A stretch of DNA of 18,741 bases from Alphaproteobacteria bacterium (GTDB taxonomy: Bacteria; Pseudomonadota; Alphaproteobacteria; JAEULC01). The stretch is taken from assembly GCA_020851015.1 (NCBI GenBank), contig JADZDN010000201.1, positions 1-18,741 on the forward strand, written 5' to 3'. Both the position numbers and the translations under genes were made by a program. Numbering within the stretch: the first letter of the stretch is position 1; every line of letters begins with the position of its first letter. Positions 1 to 5,945 of this stretch are shown here, one piece after another. The notes beneath the pieces were generated by a model that was given only the letters and a program-made list of their open reading frames with translations, was not told the DNA's origin and ran no database searches.

Positions 1-521
1 AGCCCCCCGAAGATCGGGAAGCGCGCGTGCTCGGAGAAATCCAGGTGCGGCACCATGGCGCGGACTTGCTCGCGGTCCAGCAGCTCGGCGTCGATGCCGT
101 TCAGCCGCATCGCGTTGCCGCGCCGGGCCGCGGCGTCCATCTGCCCGTCGGAATGCGCCAGGTTCAGCACGCCGCGCTGGCTGAACATCACGTTGTAGTT
201 GAGGTCCTCGCTGAGCCCTTCCCAGAGCTTCAGCGAGTGCTCGTAGAAATGCGCGTTCGGCTCGATCAGGTAGTTCGAGCGCACGATGGTCGTGTTGCGC
301 CCGGTGTTGCCGCTGCCGAGGTAGCCTTTCTCGACCACCGCCACGTTGCGCACGCCGTGCAGCTTGGCGAGGTAATAGGCCGAGGCCAGGCCATGGCCGC
401 CGCCGCCGATGATGACGACGTCGTAGTGCGGCTTCGGCTCGCGATCGCGCCAGGCGCGGTCCCAGCCGCGATGGCCGCGAAGGGTCTGGCGAAGCAGGGA
501 AAGGGCGGAATAGCGGGTCAC
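1..521 (-). CDS. soxB: Sarcosine oxidase beta subunit family FAD oxidoreductase, copy 1 (3' end outside window)
   Basis: Only the N-terminal 173 codons are present; the gene runs off the left edge. Translation of the minus strand from a GTG at 521 gives a short lead, then YDVVIIGGGGHGLASAYYLA at residues 33-52, a Rossmann GxGxxG FAD site. It is followed by the EKGYLGSGNTGRNTTIVRSN segment typical of the beta subunit of heterotetrameric sarcosine oxidase. That enzyme demethylates N-methylglycine to glycine, with FAD and covalent FMN in the beta subunit. The protein is closely related to the second copy at 1492-2751. The FMN-linked histidine region lies outside the window. The GTG start gives an N-terminus like the paralog's, but no strong Shine-Dalgarno precedes it. 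The gene is divergent from the DUF72 gene. Because the left neighbour is unseen, a soxBDAG operon cannot be confirmed. Other DAO-fold N-methyl amino acid dehydrogenases of the same family are possible. Confidence 0.85.
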   Translation of the reverse strand, partial: MTRYSALSLLRQTLRGHRGWDRAWRDREPKPHYDVVIIGGGGHGLASAYYLAKLHGVRNVAVVEKGYLGSGNTGRNTTIVRSNYLIEPNAHFYEHSLKLWEGLSEDLNYNVMFSQRGVLNLAHSDGQMDAAARRGNAMRLNGIDAELLDREQVRAMVPHLDFSEHARFPIFGG

Positions 522-646
522 TTGCGTCCGGTCCGGAAACTGGGCCGGAGTCTAGCCAGAACCCCGCGCGGCACAACGGCGAAATGCGACATGATTTTGC
601 CCGGCCGGGCTGGACTCGCCGGGAGTTCCGGGCTTCCCTTGGCACC

Positions 647-1411
647 ATGGCAGGAGCGATCCGGATCGGCGTGGGCGGATGGACCTTCGCGCCCTGGCGC
701 GGGGTGTTTTACCCGAAGGGGCTGGCGCAGAAGCGCGAGCTTGAATTCGCTTCGCGGATGCTGACCTCGATCGAGATCAACGGAACCTATTATTCGACCT
801 TCAAGCCGGATTCCTGGCGCAAATGGCGGGACGAGACGCCCGATGGCTTCGTGTTCGCGGTCAAGGCGTCGCGCTTCTGCACCAATCGCAAGGTGCTGGC
901 CGGCGCCGGGCCGGCCGTCGACGTTTTCCTGGCGCAGGGATTGACGGAGCTGGGAACCAAGCTCGGCCCGATCAACTGGCAGTTTGCCGAGACCAAGAAG
1001 TTCGACGCGGCGGATTTCGGGGCCTTCCTGGCGCTGCTGCCCGCGGAGGAGAACGGGCTGGCGCTACGCCACGCGGTGGAGGTCCGCAACCCCAGCTTCG
1101 CGACGCCCGCCTTCTACGAAATGTGCGGGAAGCGCGGCATCGCCATCGTCCATGCCAAGGATGAAGAGTTCCCGGAGATCGACCAGGCGACCGCCGACTT
1201 CACTTATGCCCGGTTCATGACCGCCAGCGCGAACCTCAAGGCCGGCGTGTCGCCGGCGGCGCTTGCCGCATATGCGACGCAGGCGCGCGCCTGGGCGCGG
1301 CGGGGCGACGTGTTCGCCTACTTCATCTCCGGCGCCAAGGTCCGCAACCCTGCCGCGGCGCAGGCCCTGATCGCGAAGCTCGGCGTGACCCCCTCCCTGC
1401 CCTCCCCCTGA
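647..1411 (+). CDS. DUF72 (YecE-like) family protein
   Basis: A 254-residue protein of the DUF72 family, a TIM-barrel fold of unknown biochemical function. Visible family marks are the N-terminal IGVGGWTFAPWRGVFYP (residues 7-23), the SIEINGTYYS strand (41-50), the FVFAVKASR strand (68-76) and a late VRNPSF segment. The length suits the family (about 240-290). The frame is open from an ATG at 584. The ATG at 647 was preferred because the protein then begins directly with the conserved IGVGGWTF strand; the ribosome binding site is weak for both. The last codons (PSLPSP) lie in a CCCTCCCCCT palindrome, so an intergenic repeat seems to have supplied the C-terminus. The gene sits between two sarcosine oxidase beta paralogs and converges on the second. 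No function can be inferred beyond the family. Confidence 0.9.
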   Translation: MAGAIRIGVGGWTFAPWRGVFYPKGLAQKRELEFASRMLTSIEINGTYYSTFKPDSWRKWRDETPDGFVFAVKASRFCTNRKVLAGAGPAVDVFLAQGLTELGTKLGPINWQFAETKKFDAADFGAFLALLPAEENGLALRHAVEVRNPSFATPAFYEMCGKRGIAIVHAKDEEFPEIDQATADFTYARFMTASANLKAGVSPAALAAYATQARAWARRGDVFAYFISGAKVRNPAAAQALIAKLGVTPSLPSP

Positions 1412-1420
1412 GGGGGAGGG
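1400..1420. repeat. GC-rich palindrome, copy 1
   Basis: The arms CCCTCCCCCT and AGGGGGAGGG flank a single G and form a perfect 10-bp inverted repeat. It overlaps the stop codon of the DUF72 gene. A near-identical second copy lies about 30 bases downstream. It could form a hairpin in the transcript. Confidence 0.8.
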
Positions 1421-1450
1421 AAGGAAGATTTTTGCGGCTTCTTTTCTTGC

Positions 1451-1472
1451 CCCTCCCCCTTAAGGGGGAGGG
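1451..1472. repeat. GC-rich palindrome, copy 2, between convergent genes
   Basis: This is a perfect palindrome whose halves are CCCTCCCCCTT and AAGGGGGAGGG, followed by a purine run (GAAGGGAGGGGG). With copy 1 it fills the gap between the convergent DUF72 and soxB copy 2 genes. A bidirectional transcription-ending role is plausible, but no U-tract of the classical kind is visible. Confidence 0.75.
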
Positions 1473-1491
1473 AAGGGAGGGGGTCTCCGCG

Positions 1492-2751
1492 TCAGTGCCG
1501 GTTGGGGAAGGGGCCGGTACCGCTTTCGTCGAGCGCGCGCCCCCGCAGGAACCGGTCCAGCGCGTAGGCGCGGATCAGTTCGTGCGGCTCGCCGTGGGCG
1601 ATCGAATGGGCAAGCGTGAAGCCCGAGGCGGGCGTCGCCTTGAACCCGCCATAGCACCAGCCGCCGGTGATCCACAGATTGTCGAGCGGCGTTCGGCCCA
1701 TCACCGGGCTGCCGTCCATGGTCATGTCGGCGATGCCGCCCCAGCAACGCAGGATGCGCAGCCGCCCGAGCGACGGAAAGACCTGCATCGCCGCGGTCAG
1801 GCAATGCTCGACCAGCGGCAGGTTGCCGCGCTGGGCATAGGAATTGTAGCCGTCGAGATCGCCGCCCAGCACCAGCCCGCCCTTGTCGGACTGGCAGATA
1901 TACAGGTGCGCGCCGCCATAGGTGACGACGGGCTCGAGCACCGGCGTCACCGGCTCGGTCACGAAGGCTTGCAGCACGTGGCTTTCGATCGGCAAGCGGA
2001 ACCCGGCCATGGCGGCAAGCTGGCCGGAATTGCCGGCAACAGCGAAGGCGAGCGCGCCGCAGGCGATGGTTCCGCGCGATGTCTGCGCCTCCGTCACGCG
2101 TCCGCCCTGGCGGGTGATCGCGGTGACCGCGCAGTCCTCGACGATGTCGACGCCGAGGTCCGATGCGGCGCGCGCGAAGCCCCAGGCAACCGCGTCGTGG
2201 CGCACGATGCCGGCGCGGCGCTGGATCAGCCCGCCCATCACCGGGTAGCGCTGGTCCGGGCGCAGGTCGAGCAGCGGCAATTCGCGGCGCAGGTCGTCGA
2301 GGTCCAGCAGCTCGGAATCGATGCCCTTCAGCCGCATCGCGTTGCCGCGTTCGGCTGCCGCGTCCATCTGGTGGTCGTTATGGCAGAGATTCAGCACACC
2401 GCGCTGGCCCAGCATGATGTTGAAGTTGAGCGCGTGTGCCAAGCCTTCCCAGAGCTGCAGCGAAAACTCGTAGAACCGCGCGTTGTCGTCGACCAGGTAG
2501 TTCGAGCGCACGGTCATGGTGTTGCGCCCGGTATTGCCGCCGCCGATCCAGCCCTTCTCCAGCACCGCGACATTGCGGATGCCGTGGTTCTTCGCCAGGT
2601 AGAAGGCGGTGGCGAGCCCGTGCCCGCCGCCGCCCACGATCACCACGTCATAGGCGCGCCCGGGCTCGGCCGCGCGCCAGTGCCGCCGCCAGCGCCGGTG
2701 GCCGGTCAGGGCGTGTTTGGCCAAGCCAAGGACGGAAAAGCGTTGCAGCAT
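1492..2751 (-). CDS. soxB: Sarcosine oxidase beta subunit family FAD oxidoreductase, copy 2
   Basis: A 419-residue flavoprotein of the length usual for the SoxB family (about 400-420). Features in order: an N-terminal lead rich in R and H, YDVVIVGGGGHGLATAFYLA (34-53) as the FAD-binding Rossmann site, EKGWIGGGNTGRNTMTVRSN (65-84), and a GIVRHDAVAWGFARA segment (181-195). The histidine of that segment (185) falls, from memory of the family, where the covalent FMN attaches. The C-terminal CWGGIADMTMDGSPVMG and WITGGWCYGGFKATPASG motifs are the family's conserved end. The ATG at 2751 was chosen because GGGGGA lies just upstream and the protein then aligns with copy 1 from residue 1; upstream in-frame codons run into a low-quality tail. 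No soxD, soxA or soxG gene is adjacent, so this is an orphan beta subunit or a stand-alone dehydrogenase acting on an N-methylated or secondary amino acid. The substrate is not known. Confidence 0.9.
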   Translation of the reverse strand: MLQRFSVLGLAKHALTGHRRWRRHWRAAEPGRAYDVVIVGGGGHGLATAFYLAKNHGIRNVAVLEKGWIGGGNTGRNTMTVRSNYLVDDNARFYEFSLQLWEGLAHALNFNIMLGQRGVLNLCHNDHQMDAAAERGNAMRLKGIDSELLDLDDLRRELPLLDLRPDQRYPVMGGLIQRRAGIVRHDAVAWGFARAASDLGVDIVEDCAVTAITRQGGRVTEAQTSRGTIACGALAFAVAGNSGQLAAMAGFRLPIESHVLQAFVTEPVTPVLEPVVTYGGAHLYICQSDKGGLVLGGDLDGYNSYAQRGNLPLVEHCLTAAMQVFPSLGRLRILRCWGGIADMTMDGSPVMGRTPLDNLWITGGWCYGGFKATPASGFTLAHSIAHGEPHELIRAYALDRFLRGRALDESGTGPFPNRH

Positions 2752-2825
2752 TGTCCCCCATCGCGCGCGGCGCGGCATAGTTGACGGCGGTGCGCACCGG
2801 GTCAAGGTGGAGCGGGCGGAAGACA

Positions 2826-2905
2826 CACCCTTCGACAGGCTCAGGGTGAGGTAGAATGTTTAAGTCGGTTCACTTTTCCTCATCCTGAGCCTGTCGAAGG
2901 ATGAG
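2826..2905. repeat. Inverted pair of 'ccttcgacaggctcaggg' elements
   Basis: The left element at 2826-2850 contains CCCTTCGACAGGCTCAGGGT. The right element at 2879-2905 contains ATCCTGAGCCTGTCGAAGGA, nearly its reverse complement, with an AT-richer spacer of about 28 bases. Each element is itself hairpin-forming (ctcatcct...aggatgag). Short extragenic repeats of this kind are scattered in alphaproteobacterial genomes. The pair lies in the gap between divergent soxB copy 2 and the DTW gene, and its right end overlaps an ATG at 2901 that is therefore not favoured as a start. Confidence 0.8.
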
Positions 2906-2924
2906 TTTTCGACGCGGGAATACC

Positions 2925-3584
2925 ATGACCGAAACCACCGAACCGGGCGGCGAAATCTTCTGCCCGCGCTGCGCCAAGCCGCTGGAGATGTGCGTCTGCG
3001 ACGCACTGAGCCGGCACGAAAGCAAGGTCTTCGTGCTGGTCCTGCGCCATCCGCAGGAGAAGGACCGGGTGCTCGGCACGGCGGGGATGATCGAGTTGCA
3101 GCTCGCGCAGAGCCGGATCGTCACCGGCCTGTCCTGGCGCAACCTGGCGGCCGCGCGCCGCAAGCCGGCGGAGCCGCGGGAATGGGGCGTGCTTTACCAG
3201 GGCCCCAAGACCGACCGGCCGGCGCGCGGCGCGCCGCCGCTCGTCGCCGTGGACCGCAAGGGCAAGCCCCTGGCCGACCAGCAGAGCGGGCTGGCGGGGC
3301 TGAAGGGCCTGATCGTGCTGGACGGAACCTGGAGCCAGGCCAAGACGCTGTGGTGGCGCAATCCCTGGCTCTTGAAGTGCCGCCGGCTGGTGCTGATGCC
3401 AGAGCGCGCCTCCGCCTACGGCAAGCTGCGGCGGGAGCCGCGGCGCGACAGCCTGTCCACGCTCGAATCCGCCGCCCTGGCCCTGTCGGTGCTGGAGGGC
3501 GATGCCGGCTTGTACGACCGGCTGACTGCGCCGTTGCGCAAGCTGGTGGAGAAGGCCTCTGGACCAGCGCCTCTTGCGATTTGA
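2925..3584 (+). CDS. DTW-domain protein, tRNA-uridine aminocarboxypropyltransferase family
   Basis: A 219-residue DTW-domain protein. Members such as bacterial TapT/YfiP transfer the 3-amino-3-carboxypropyl group of S-adenosylmethionine to a uridine of tRNA (acp3U). An N-terminal zinc-type motif CPRCAKPLEMCVC carries Cys13, Cys16, Cys23 and Cys25. The signature D-x-T-W appears as LDGTWSQAKTLW (D133, T135, W136). The family's C-terminal REPxxxxLSTLE stretch is at about 170-181. Length and motif order match intact family members. The ATG at 2925 was chosen over the ATG at 2901 because the latter lies in an intergenic repeat; GCGGGAA precedes 2925. The stop codon is 25 bases before the toxin gene, and the last codons appear to hold that gene's -35 box. 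The specific tRNA target is not visible. Confidence 0.92.
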   Translation: MTETTEPGGEIFCPRCAKPLEMCVCDALSRHESKVFVLVLRHPQEKDRVLGTAGMIELQLAQSRIVTGLSWRNLAAARRKPAEPREWGVLYQGPKTDRPARGAPPLVAVDRKGKPLADQQSGLAGLKGLIVLDGTWSQAKTLWWRNPWLLKCRRLVLMPERASAYGKLRREPRRDSLSTLESAALALSVLEGDAGLYDRLTAPLRKLVEKASGPAPLAI

Positions 3585-3609
3585 TCGTATATTATAGTAA
3601 TATACAAAA
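3574..3609 (+). promoter_or_regulatory. Probable brnTA promoter and palindromic operator
   Basis: GTATATTATAGTAATATAC at 3587-3605 is a perfect 8-bp inverted repeat around a TAG spacer, strikingly AT-rich in GC-rich surroundings. It contains a candidate -10 TAATAT (3598-3603), 18 bases after a candidate -35 TTGCGA (3574-3579). The predicted transcription start then falls at or next to the toxin ATG at 3610, so the message may be leaderless. BrnA antitoxins are known to bind and repress their own promoter, and this dyad is the natural operator candidate. The dyad is seen directly; its binding is inferred. Confidence 0.65.
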
Positions 3610-3912
3610 ATGGAAGCGTTTCCGCAGGTCGAGGGCTTCGAGCGGGATGAAGGAAATGCGCGCAAGAACGAGGACAAGCACGGGGTATCGCAAGCGGAGG
3701 CCGAGCAGGTATTCCTCAATGCGCCAATTCTGCTCTTGAAGGACGAACTTCATAGCGGGATGGAAGATCGATTTCATGCCTTGGGCAGGACAGACGAGGG
3801 TCGGTTTCTGTACGTCACGTTTACGCTGCGCCAAGCGGGCGCCAGGATTCGCGTGATCTCCGCGCGCAACATGTACCGCAAGGAGCGGAGCCGCTATGCC
3901 GAAGAAGTCTAG
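3610..3912 (+). CDS. brnT: BrnT family ribonuclease toxin
   Basis: A 100-residue protein with the BrnT pattern. GFERDEGNARKNEDKHGVS at residues 9-27 matches the family's F-x-W-D-E-x-N-xx-KN-xx-KHGVS opening. It is followed by AEQVFLNAPILL, an HSGMEDRFHALGRT turn, the GRFLYVTFTLR strand and IRVISARNM (80-88) near the end. BrnT has a RelE-like fold and degrades RNA to slow growth until neutralised by BrnA. The usual Trp of the F-x-W-D-E motif is Arg12 here. No Shine-Dalgarno is present before the ATG, and the palindromic promoter region abuts it. The gene overlaps the antitoxin gene by 17 bases in the toxin-first order normal for brnTA. Length and motifs suggest an intact toxin. Confidence 0.9.
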   Translation: MEAFPQVEGFERDEGNARKNEDKHGVSQAEAEQVFLNAPILLLKDELHSGMEDRFHALGRTDEGRFLYVTFTLRQAGARIRVISARNMYRKERSRYAEEV

Positions 3913-4162
3913 GCAGATTCCGAAGTTCCGGGACGAGGCCGAAGAGCGCCGCTTCTGGGAGTCGCACGATTCGTCTGACTACGTTGACTGGAGCCGGGCT
4001 GTTCCGGCGCGTTTTCCGAACCTGAAGCTTTCGACGACGTCGATCTCGCTGCGTTTGCCGCAAGGACTCCTGGATCGCATCAAGATCGCCGCAAACAAGC
4101 GCGACGTGCCGTATCAGTCGCTGATTAAGACTTGGCTGGCGGAAAAGCTCGACGGGGCGTGA
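3896..4162 (+). CDS. brnA: BrnA family (CopG/ribbon-helix-helix) antitoxin
   Basis: An 88-residue antitoxin. The N-terminal part PKFRDEAEERRFWESHDSSD (residues 9-28), followed by DWSRA, is the toxin-facing segment seen in BrnA/CopG-type antitoxins. The C-terminal part from about 46 (TTSISLRLPQGLLDRIKIAA) to 85 is a ribbon-helix-helix DNA-binding domain ending in VPYQSLIKTWLAEKL. BrnA dimers bind BrnT and repress the shared promoter. The start ATG lies inside the end of brnT, with AAGGAG at 3880-3885 as a strong ribosome binding site. The toxin gene lacks one, which would favour antitoxin synthesis. The gene ends 10 bases before the convergent GFA gene stop. Confidence 0.9.
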   Translation: MPKKSRQIPKFRDEAEERRFWESHDSSDYVDWSRAVPARFPNLKLSTTSISLRLPQGLLDRIKIAANKRDVPYQSLIKTWLAEKLDGA

Positions 4163-4172
4163 ACTTGACCGT

Positions 4173-4592
4173 CTAGCCGCCGACTTCCCCGCTGGCGCGG
4201 TCCTTGTGGTACTTGGGAAGGTTGTCGTCGATGCGCAGCCACCTGATACGCGCGTCCATCCACAGATGGTCCACGGGCTTCAGGTCGTCGGGCTCGTCGA
4301 AGGTGCCGACGGTCAGGTCGAAGTGCCCGGGATCGGGCAGCGCGCGCCACGCGATCGCCGCGCCGCAGCCCGGACAGAACGCCCGCTCGGCCTGCCCGGA
4401 CGATTTGCGCCAGGTGGGCGCGCCTTCGAAGCGGACCTTGTCGGCGGGGTAGGTGGCCCAGGCCACCACCGGCGCGCCGCTCGCCTTGCGGCACATCCGG
4501 CAGTGGCACAGGTTCACCTGGGTCGGGCGTCCCAGCGCGGTGAAGCGCACCGCGCCGCAGAGGCAGCCGCCTGGACGGGGTTCCTCGTTCAT
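4173..4592 (-). CDS. GFA/CENP-V family zinc-binding protein
   Basis: A 139-residue member of the GFA family (glutathione-dependent formaldehyde-activating enzyme/CENP-V fold). The zinc ligands are complete: CLC at residues 10-12, CHCRMC at 29-34, and CPGC at 73-76. GAAIAWR follows, and the C-terminal HLWMDARIRWLRIDDNLPKY stretch is typical of the family's end. Most bacterial members have no proven substrate; the original formaldehyde-glutathione role applies to few, so no reaction is assigned. The ATG at 4592 follows GGGAG with 7-base spacing. It begins 11 bases after the stop of the DUF1127 gene upstream, so the two are probably co-transcribed. An in-frame upstream extension to 4898 was rejected because it crosses the DUF1127 gene in another frame. 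Confidence 0.9.
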   Translation of the reverse strand: MNEEPRPGGCLCGAVRFTALGRPTQVNLCHCRMCRKASGAPVVAWATYPADKVRFEGAPTWRKSSGQAERAFCPGCGAAIAWRALPDPGHFDLTVGTFDEPDDLKPVDHLWMDARIRWLRIDDNLPKYHKDRASGEVGG

Positions 4593-4603
4593 CCGCACTC
4601 CCG

Positions 4604-4813
4604 CTAGCGCCGCCAGAACGGCTTGCCGGCTTCGTGGTCGATGTCGCCGCGGCTGAGCCCGATGTCCTTGAGCTCGGTCTCGGTCAAGCCGGACAGGATG
4701 TGCCGGGTCTGGGCGCGCTCCATCCAGCTCAACAGCGTGTCGACCAGCCTGGTTGCAAGCGAGTCCCGGGCCTGCGTGCCGGGCGCGTAGATAGGGTAGT
4801 GGTGATCGGTCAT
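4604..4813 (-). CDS. DUF1127 small protein
   Basis: A 69-residue protein ending in the DUF1127 domain: LTETELKDIGLSRGDIDHEA at residues 43-62, then GKPFWRR. DUF1127 proteins are small, positively charged and abundant in alphaproteobacteria. Some have been linked to RNA-related control of phosphate and carbon metabolism, but this one cannot be assigned such a role. A strong GGAGG sits 7 bases before the ATG at 4813. It is the first gene of a probable two-gene operon with the GFA gene and is divergent from the LysR gene. Confidence 0.9.
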   Translation of the reverse strand: MTDHHYPIYAPGTQARDSLATRLVDTLLSWMERAQTRHILSGLTETELKDIGLSRGDIDHEAGKPFWRR

Positions 4814-4871
4814 GATATCCTCCAGATTTCCTCATGCAGCGCAGGGGCATTTCCTTGCCGCGTATGACGCT

Positions 4872-4900
4872 ATTTATGAGGATTTTCTGGCTTGTCACAA
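4872..4900 (-). promoter_or_regulatory. Candidate promoter for the DUF1127-GFA operon
   Basis: On the minus strand, TTGTGA (4900-4895) and ATAAAT (4877-4872) are separated by 17 bases, about 60 bases upstream of the DUF1127 start. The fit to a sigma-70 promoter is moderate. Confidence 0.4.
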
Positions 4901-4923
4901 ACGAATGCTCGGCATAAAGTAGA

Positions 4924-4936
4924 TGAGAAATTCTCA
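4924..4936 (+). promoter_or_regulatory. LysR-type T-N11-A operator box
   Basis: TGAGAAATTCTCA is a perfect 6-bp inverted repeat around one A. It is exactly a T-N11-A box, the classical LysR-type regulator site, and begins 29 bases before the LysR gene's ATG at 4953. Autoregulation of the LysR gene, and possibly shared control of the divergent DUF1127 operon, is inferred from position. Confidence 0.65.
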
Positions 4937-4952
4937 GCTATAAGCGATGCTC

Positions 4953-5945
4953 ATGGCAAAGCTGCCGCCGCTCAATTCCCTGCGCGCGTTCGAAGCCGCC
5001 GGCCGGCATCTGAGCTTCACCAAGGCCGGCGACGAGCTGGCGGTCACCCCGACCGCGATCAGCCATCAGATCCGGCTCTTGGAGGACACGCTGGGGGTGA
5101 AGCTGTTCCGCCGCCTGCCGCGCCAGCTGCTGCTGACCGACCAGGGCCAGCTGCTGCTGGCAGAGGCCAAGGATGCCTTCCAGCGCCTGGCCCATGCGGT
5201 CGAGCGGGTGGCGGCGGGGGGCCTCAGCGGGCCGCTGACGATCAGCTCCAGCCAGACCTTCGCCTGGAGCTGGCTGGTGCCGCGGCTCTACCGCTTCCAG
5301 GCGCGGTATCCCGAGATCGACGTGCGGCTGGAGGCCTCGCAGCGCGCGGTCGACTTCCACCGCGAGGGCGTCGACGCGGCGATCCGCTATGGCCGTGGCA
5401 ACTGGCCGGGGCTGCACGCCGTGCCGCTGTTCGAAGAAGTGCTGACCCCGCTCTTGAGCCGCGAACTGCTGGAGTCCGGCCCTCCGCTGAAGGAGCCACG
5501 CGATCTTCTGCGCTATTCCCTGCTGCACGACAGCCCGTTCAACGTCGAGGACTGGCGCGGCTGGTTTGCCAAGGCGGGCGTCAGCGACCTTTTCGATCCG
5601 CGCATGGGCGGCGCCTTCGATTCCAGCCAGATGGCCGTTCAGGCGGCGCTGAGCGGCGCGGGCGTGGCGCTGGTGATGCCGGAGTTCTTCACCGAGGAGC
5701 TGAAGTCCGGCCGGCTGGTGCGGCCCTTCGCCCTCAACCTCGATTCCGGCAAGTCGCACTTCTTCGCTTGTCCGGAACAGTGCGCGGGTCAGGCCAAGAT
5801 CGCCGCCTTCCGCGACTGGCTGCTCGCGGAACTCGAGGGCGACCCGCTGCGCGCCGCCGCGGGCGGCCCCGCGCGCGACCCGGCGCACGCCGCAGCGGCA
5901 GCTACGCCAGCGTCGCCGCCGCCGCGCCGAGGCCGGCGATCCTGA
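4953..5945 (+). CDS. LysR-family transcriptional regulator, GcvA type
   Basis: A 330-residue DNA-binding regulator. The N-terminal winged helix-turn-helix is PPLNSLRAFEAAGRHLSFTK...ELAVTPTAISHQIRLLEDTLG (about residues 5-48). A LysR substrate-binding domain follows (about 90-295), with the GcvA-subgroup features TFAWSWLVPRLYRF and GVDAAIRYGRGNWPGL. Such proteins respond to small metabolites; the effector is not known. ATGs at 4947 and 4953 are two codons apart, and 4953 (MAKLPPLNSLRAFE) is the usual beginning. After the conserved part the protein carries an unusual low-complexity tail of about 30 residues rich in Ala, Pro and Arg. The DNA encoding the end of that tail overlaps the 3' end of the convergent hydratase gene by 44 bases. 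Its likely targets are itself and the adjacent hydratase and aldehyde dehydrogenase genes, judged by position only. Confidence 0.92.
   Translation: MAKLPPLNSLRAFEAAGRHLSFTKAGDELAVTPTAISHQIRLLEDTLGVKLFRRLPRQLLLTDQGQLLLAEAKDAFQRLAHAVERVAAGGLSGPLTISSSQTFAWSWLVPRLYRFQARYPEIDVRLEASQRAVDFHREGVDAAIRYGRGNWPGLHAVPLFEEVLTPLLSRELLESGPPLKEPRDLLRYSLLHDSPFNVEDWRGWFAKAGVSDLFDPRMGGAFDSSQMAVQAALSGAGVALVMPEFFTEELKSGRLVRPFALNLDSGKSHFFACPEQCAGQAKIAAFRDWLLAELEGDPLRAAAGGPARDPAHAAAAATPASPPPRRGRRS

Noticed and set aside
1432..2784. Long plus-strand open frame of 450 codons
   Set aside because: It is antisense to soxB copy 2, has an Arg/Ala/Gly/His-rich composition and no recognisable domain. It is a GC-driven shadow frame.
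4173..4592. Formaldehyde detoxification role for the GFA protein, linked to sarcosine demethylation by the SoxB-like genes
   Set aside because: This is an attractive idea, since sarcosine oxidation releases formaldehyde. But most GFA-family members are not formaldehyde enzymes, and the genes are not in one operon.
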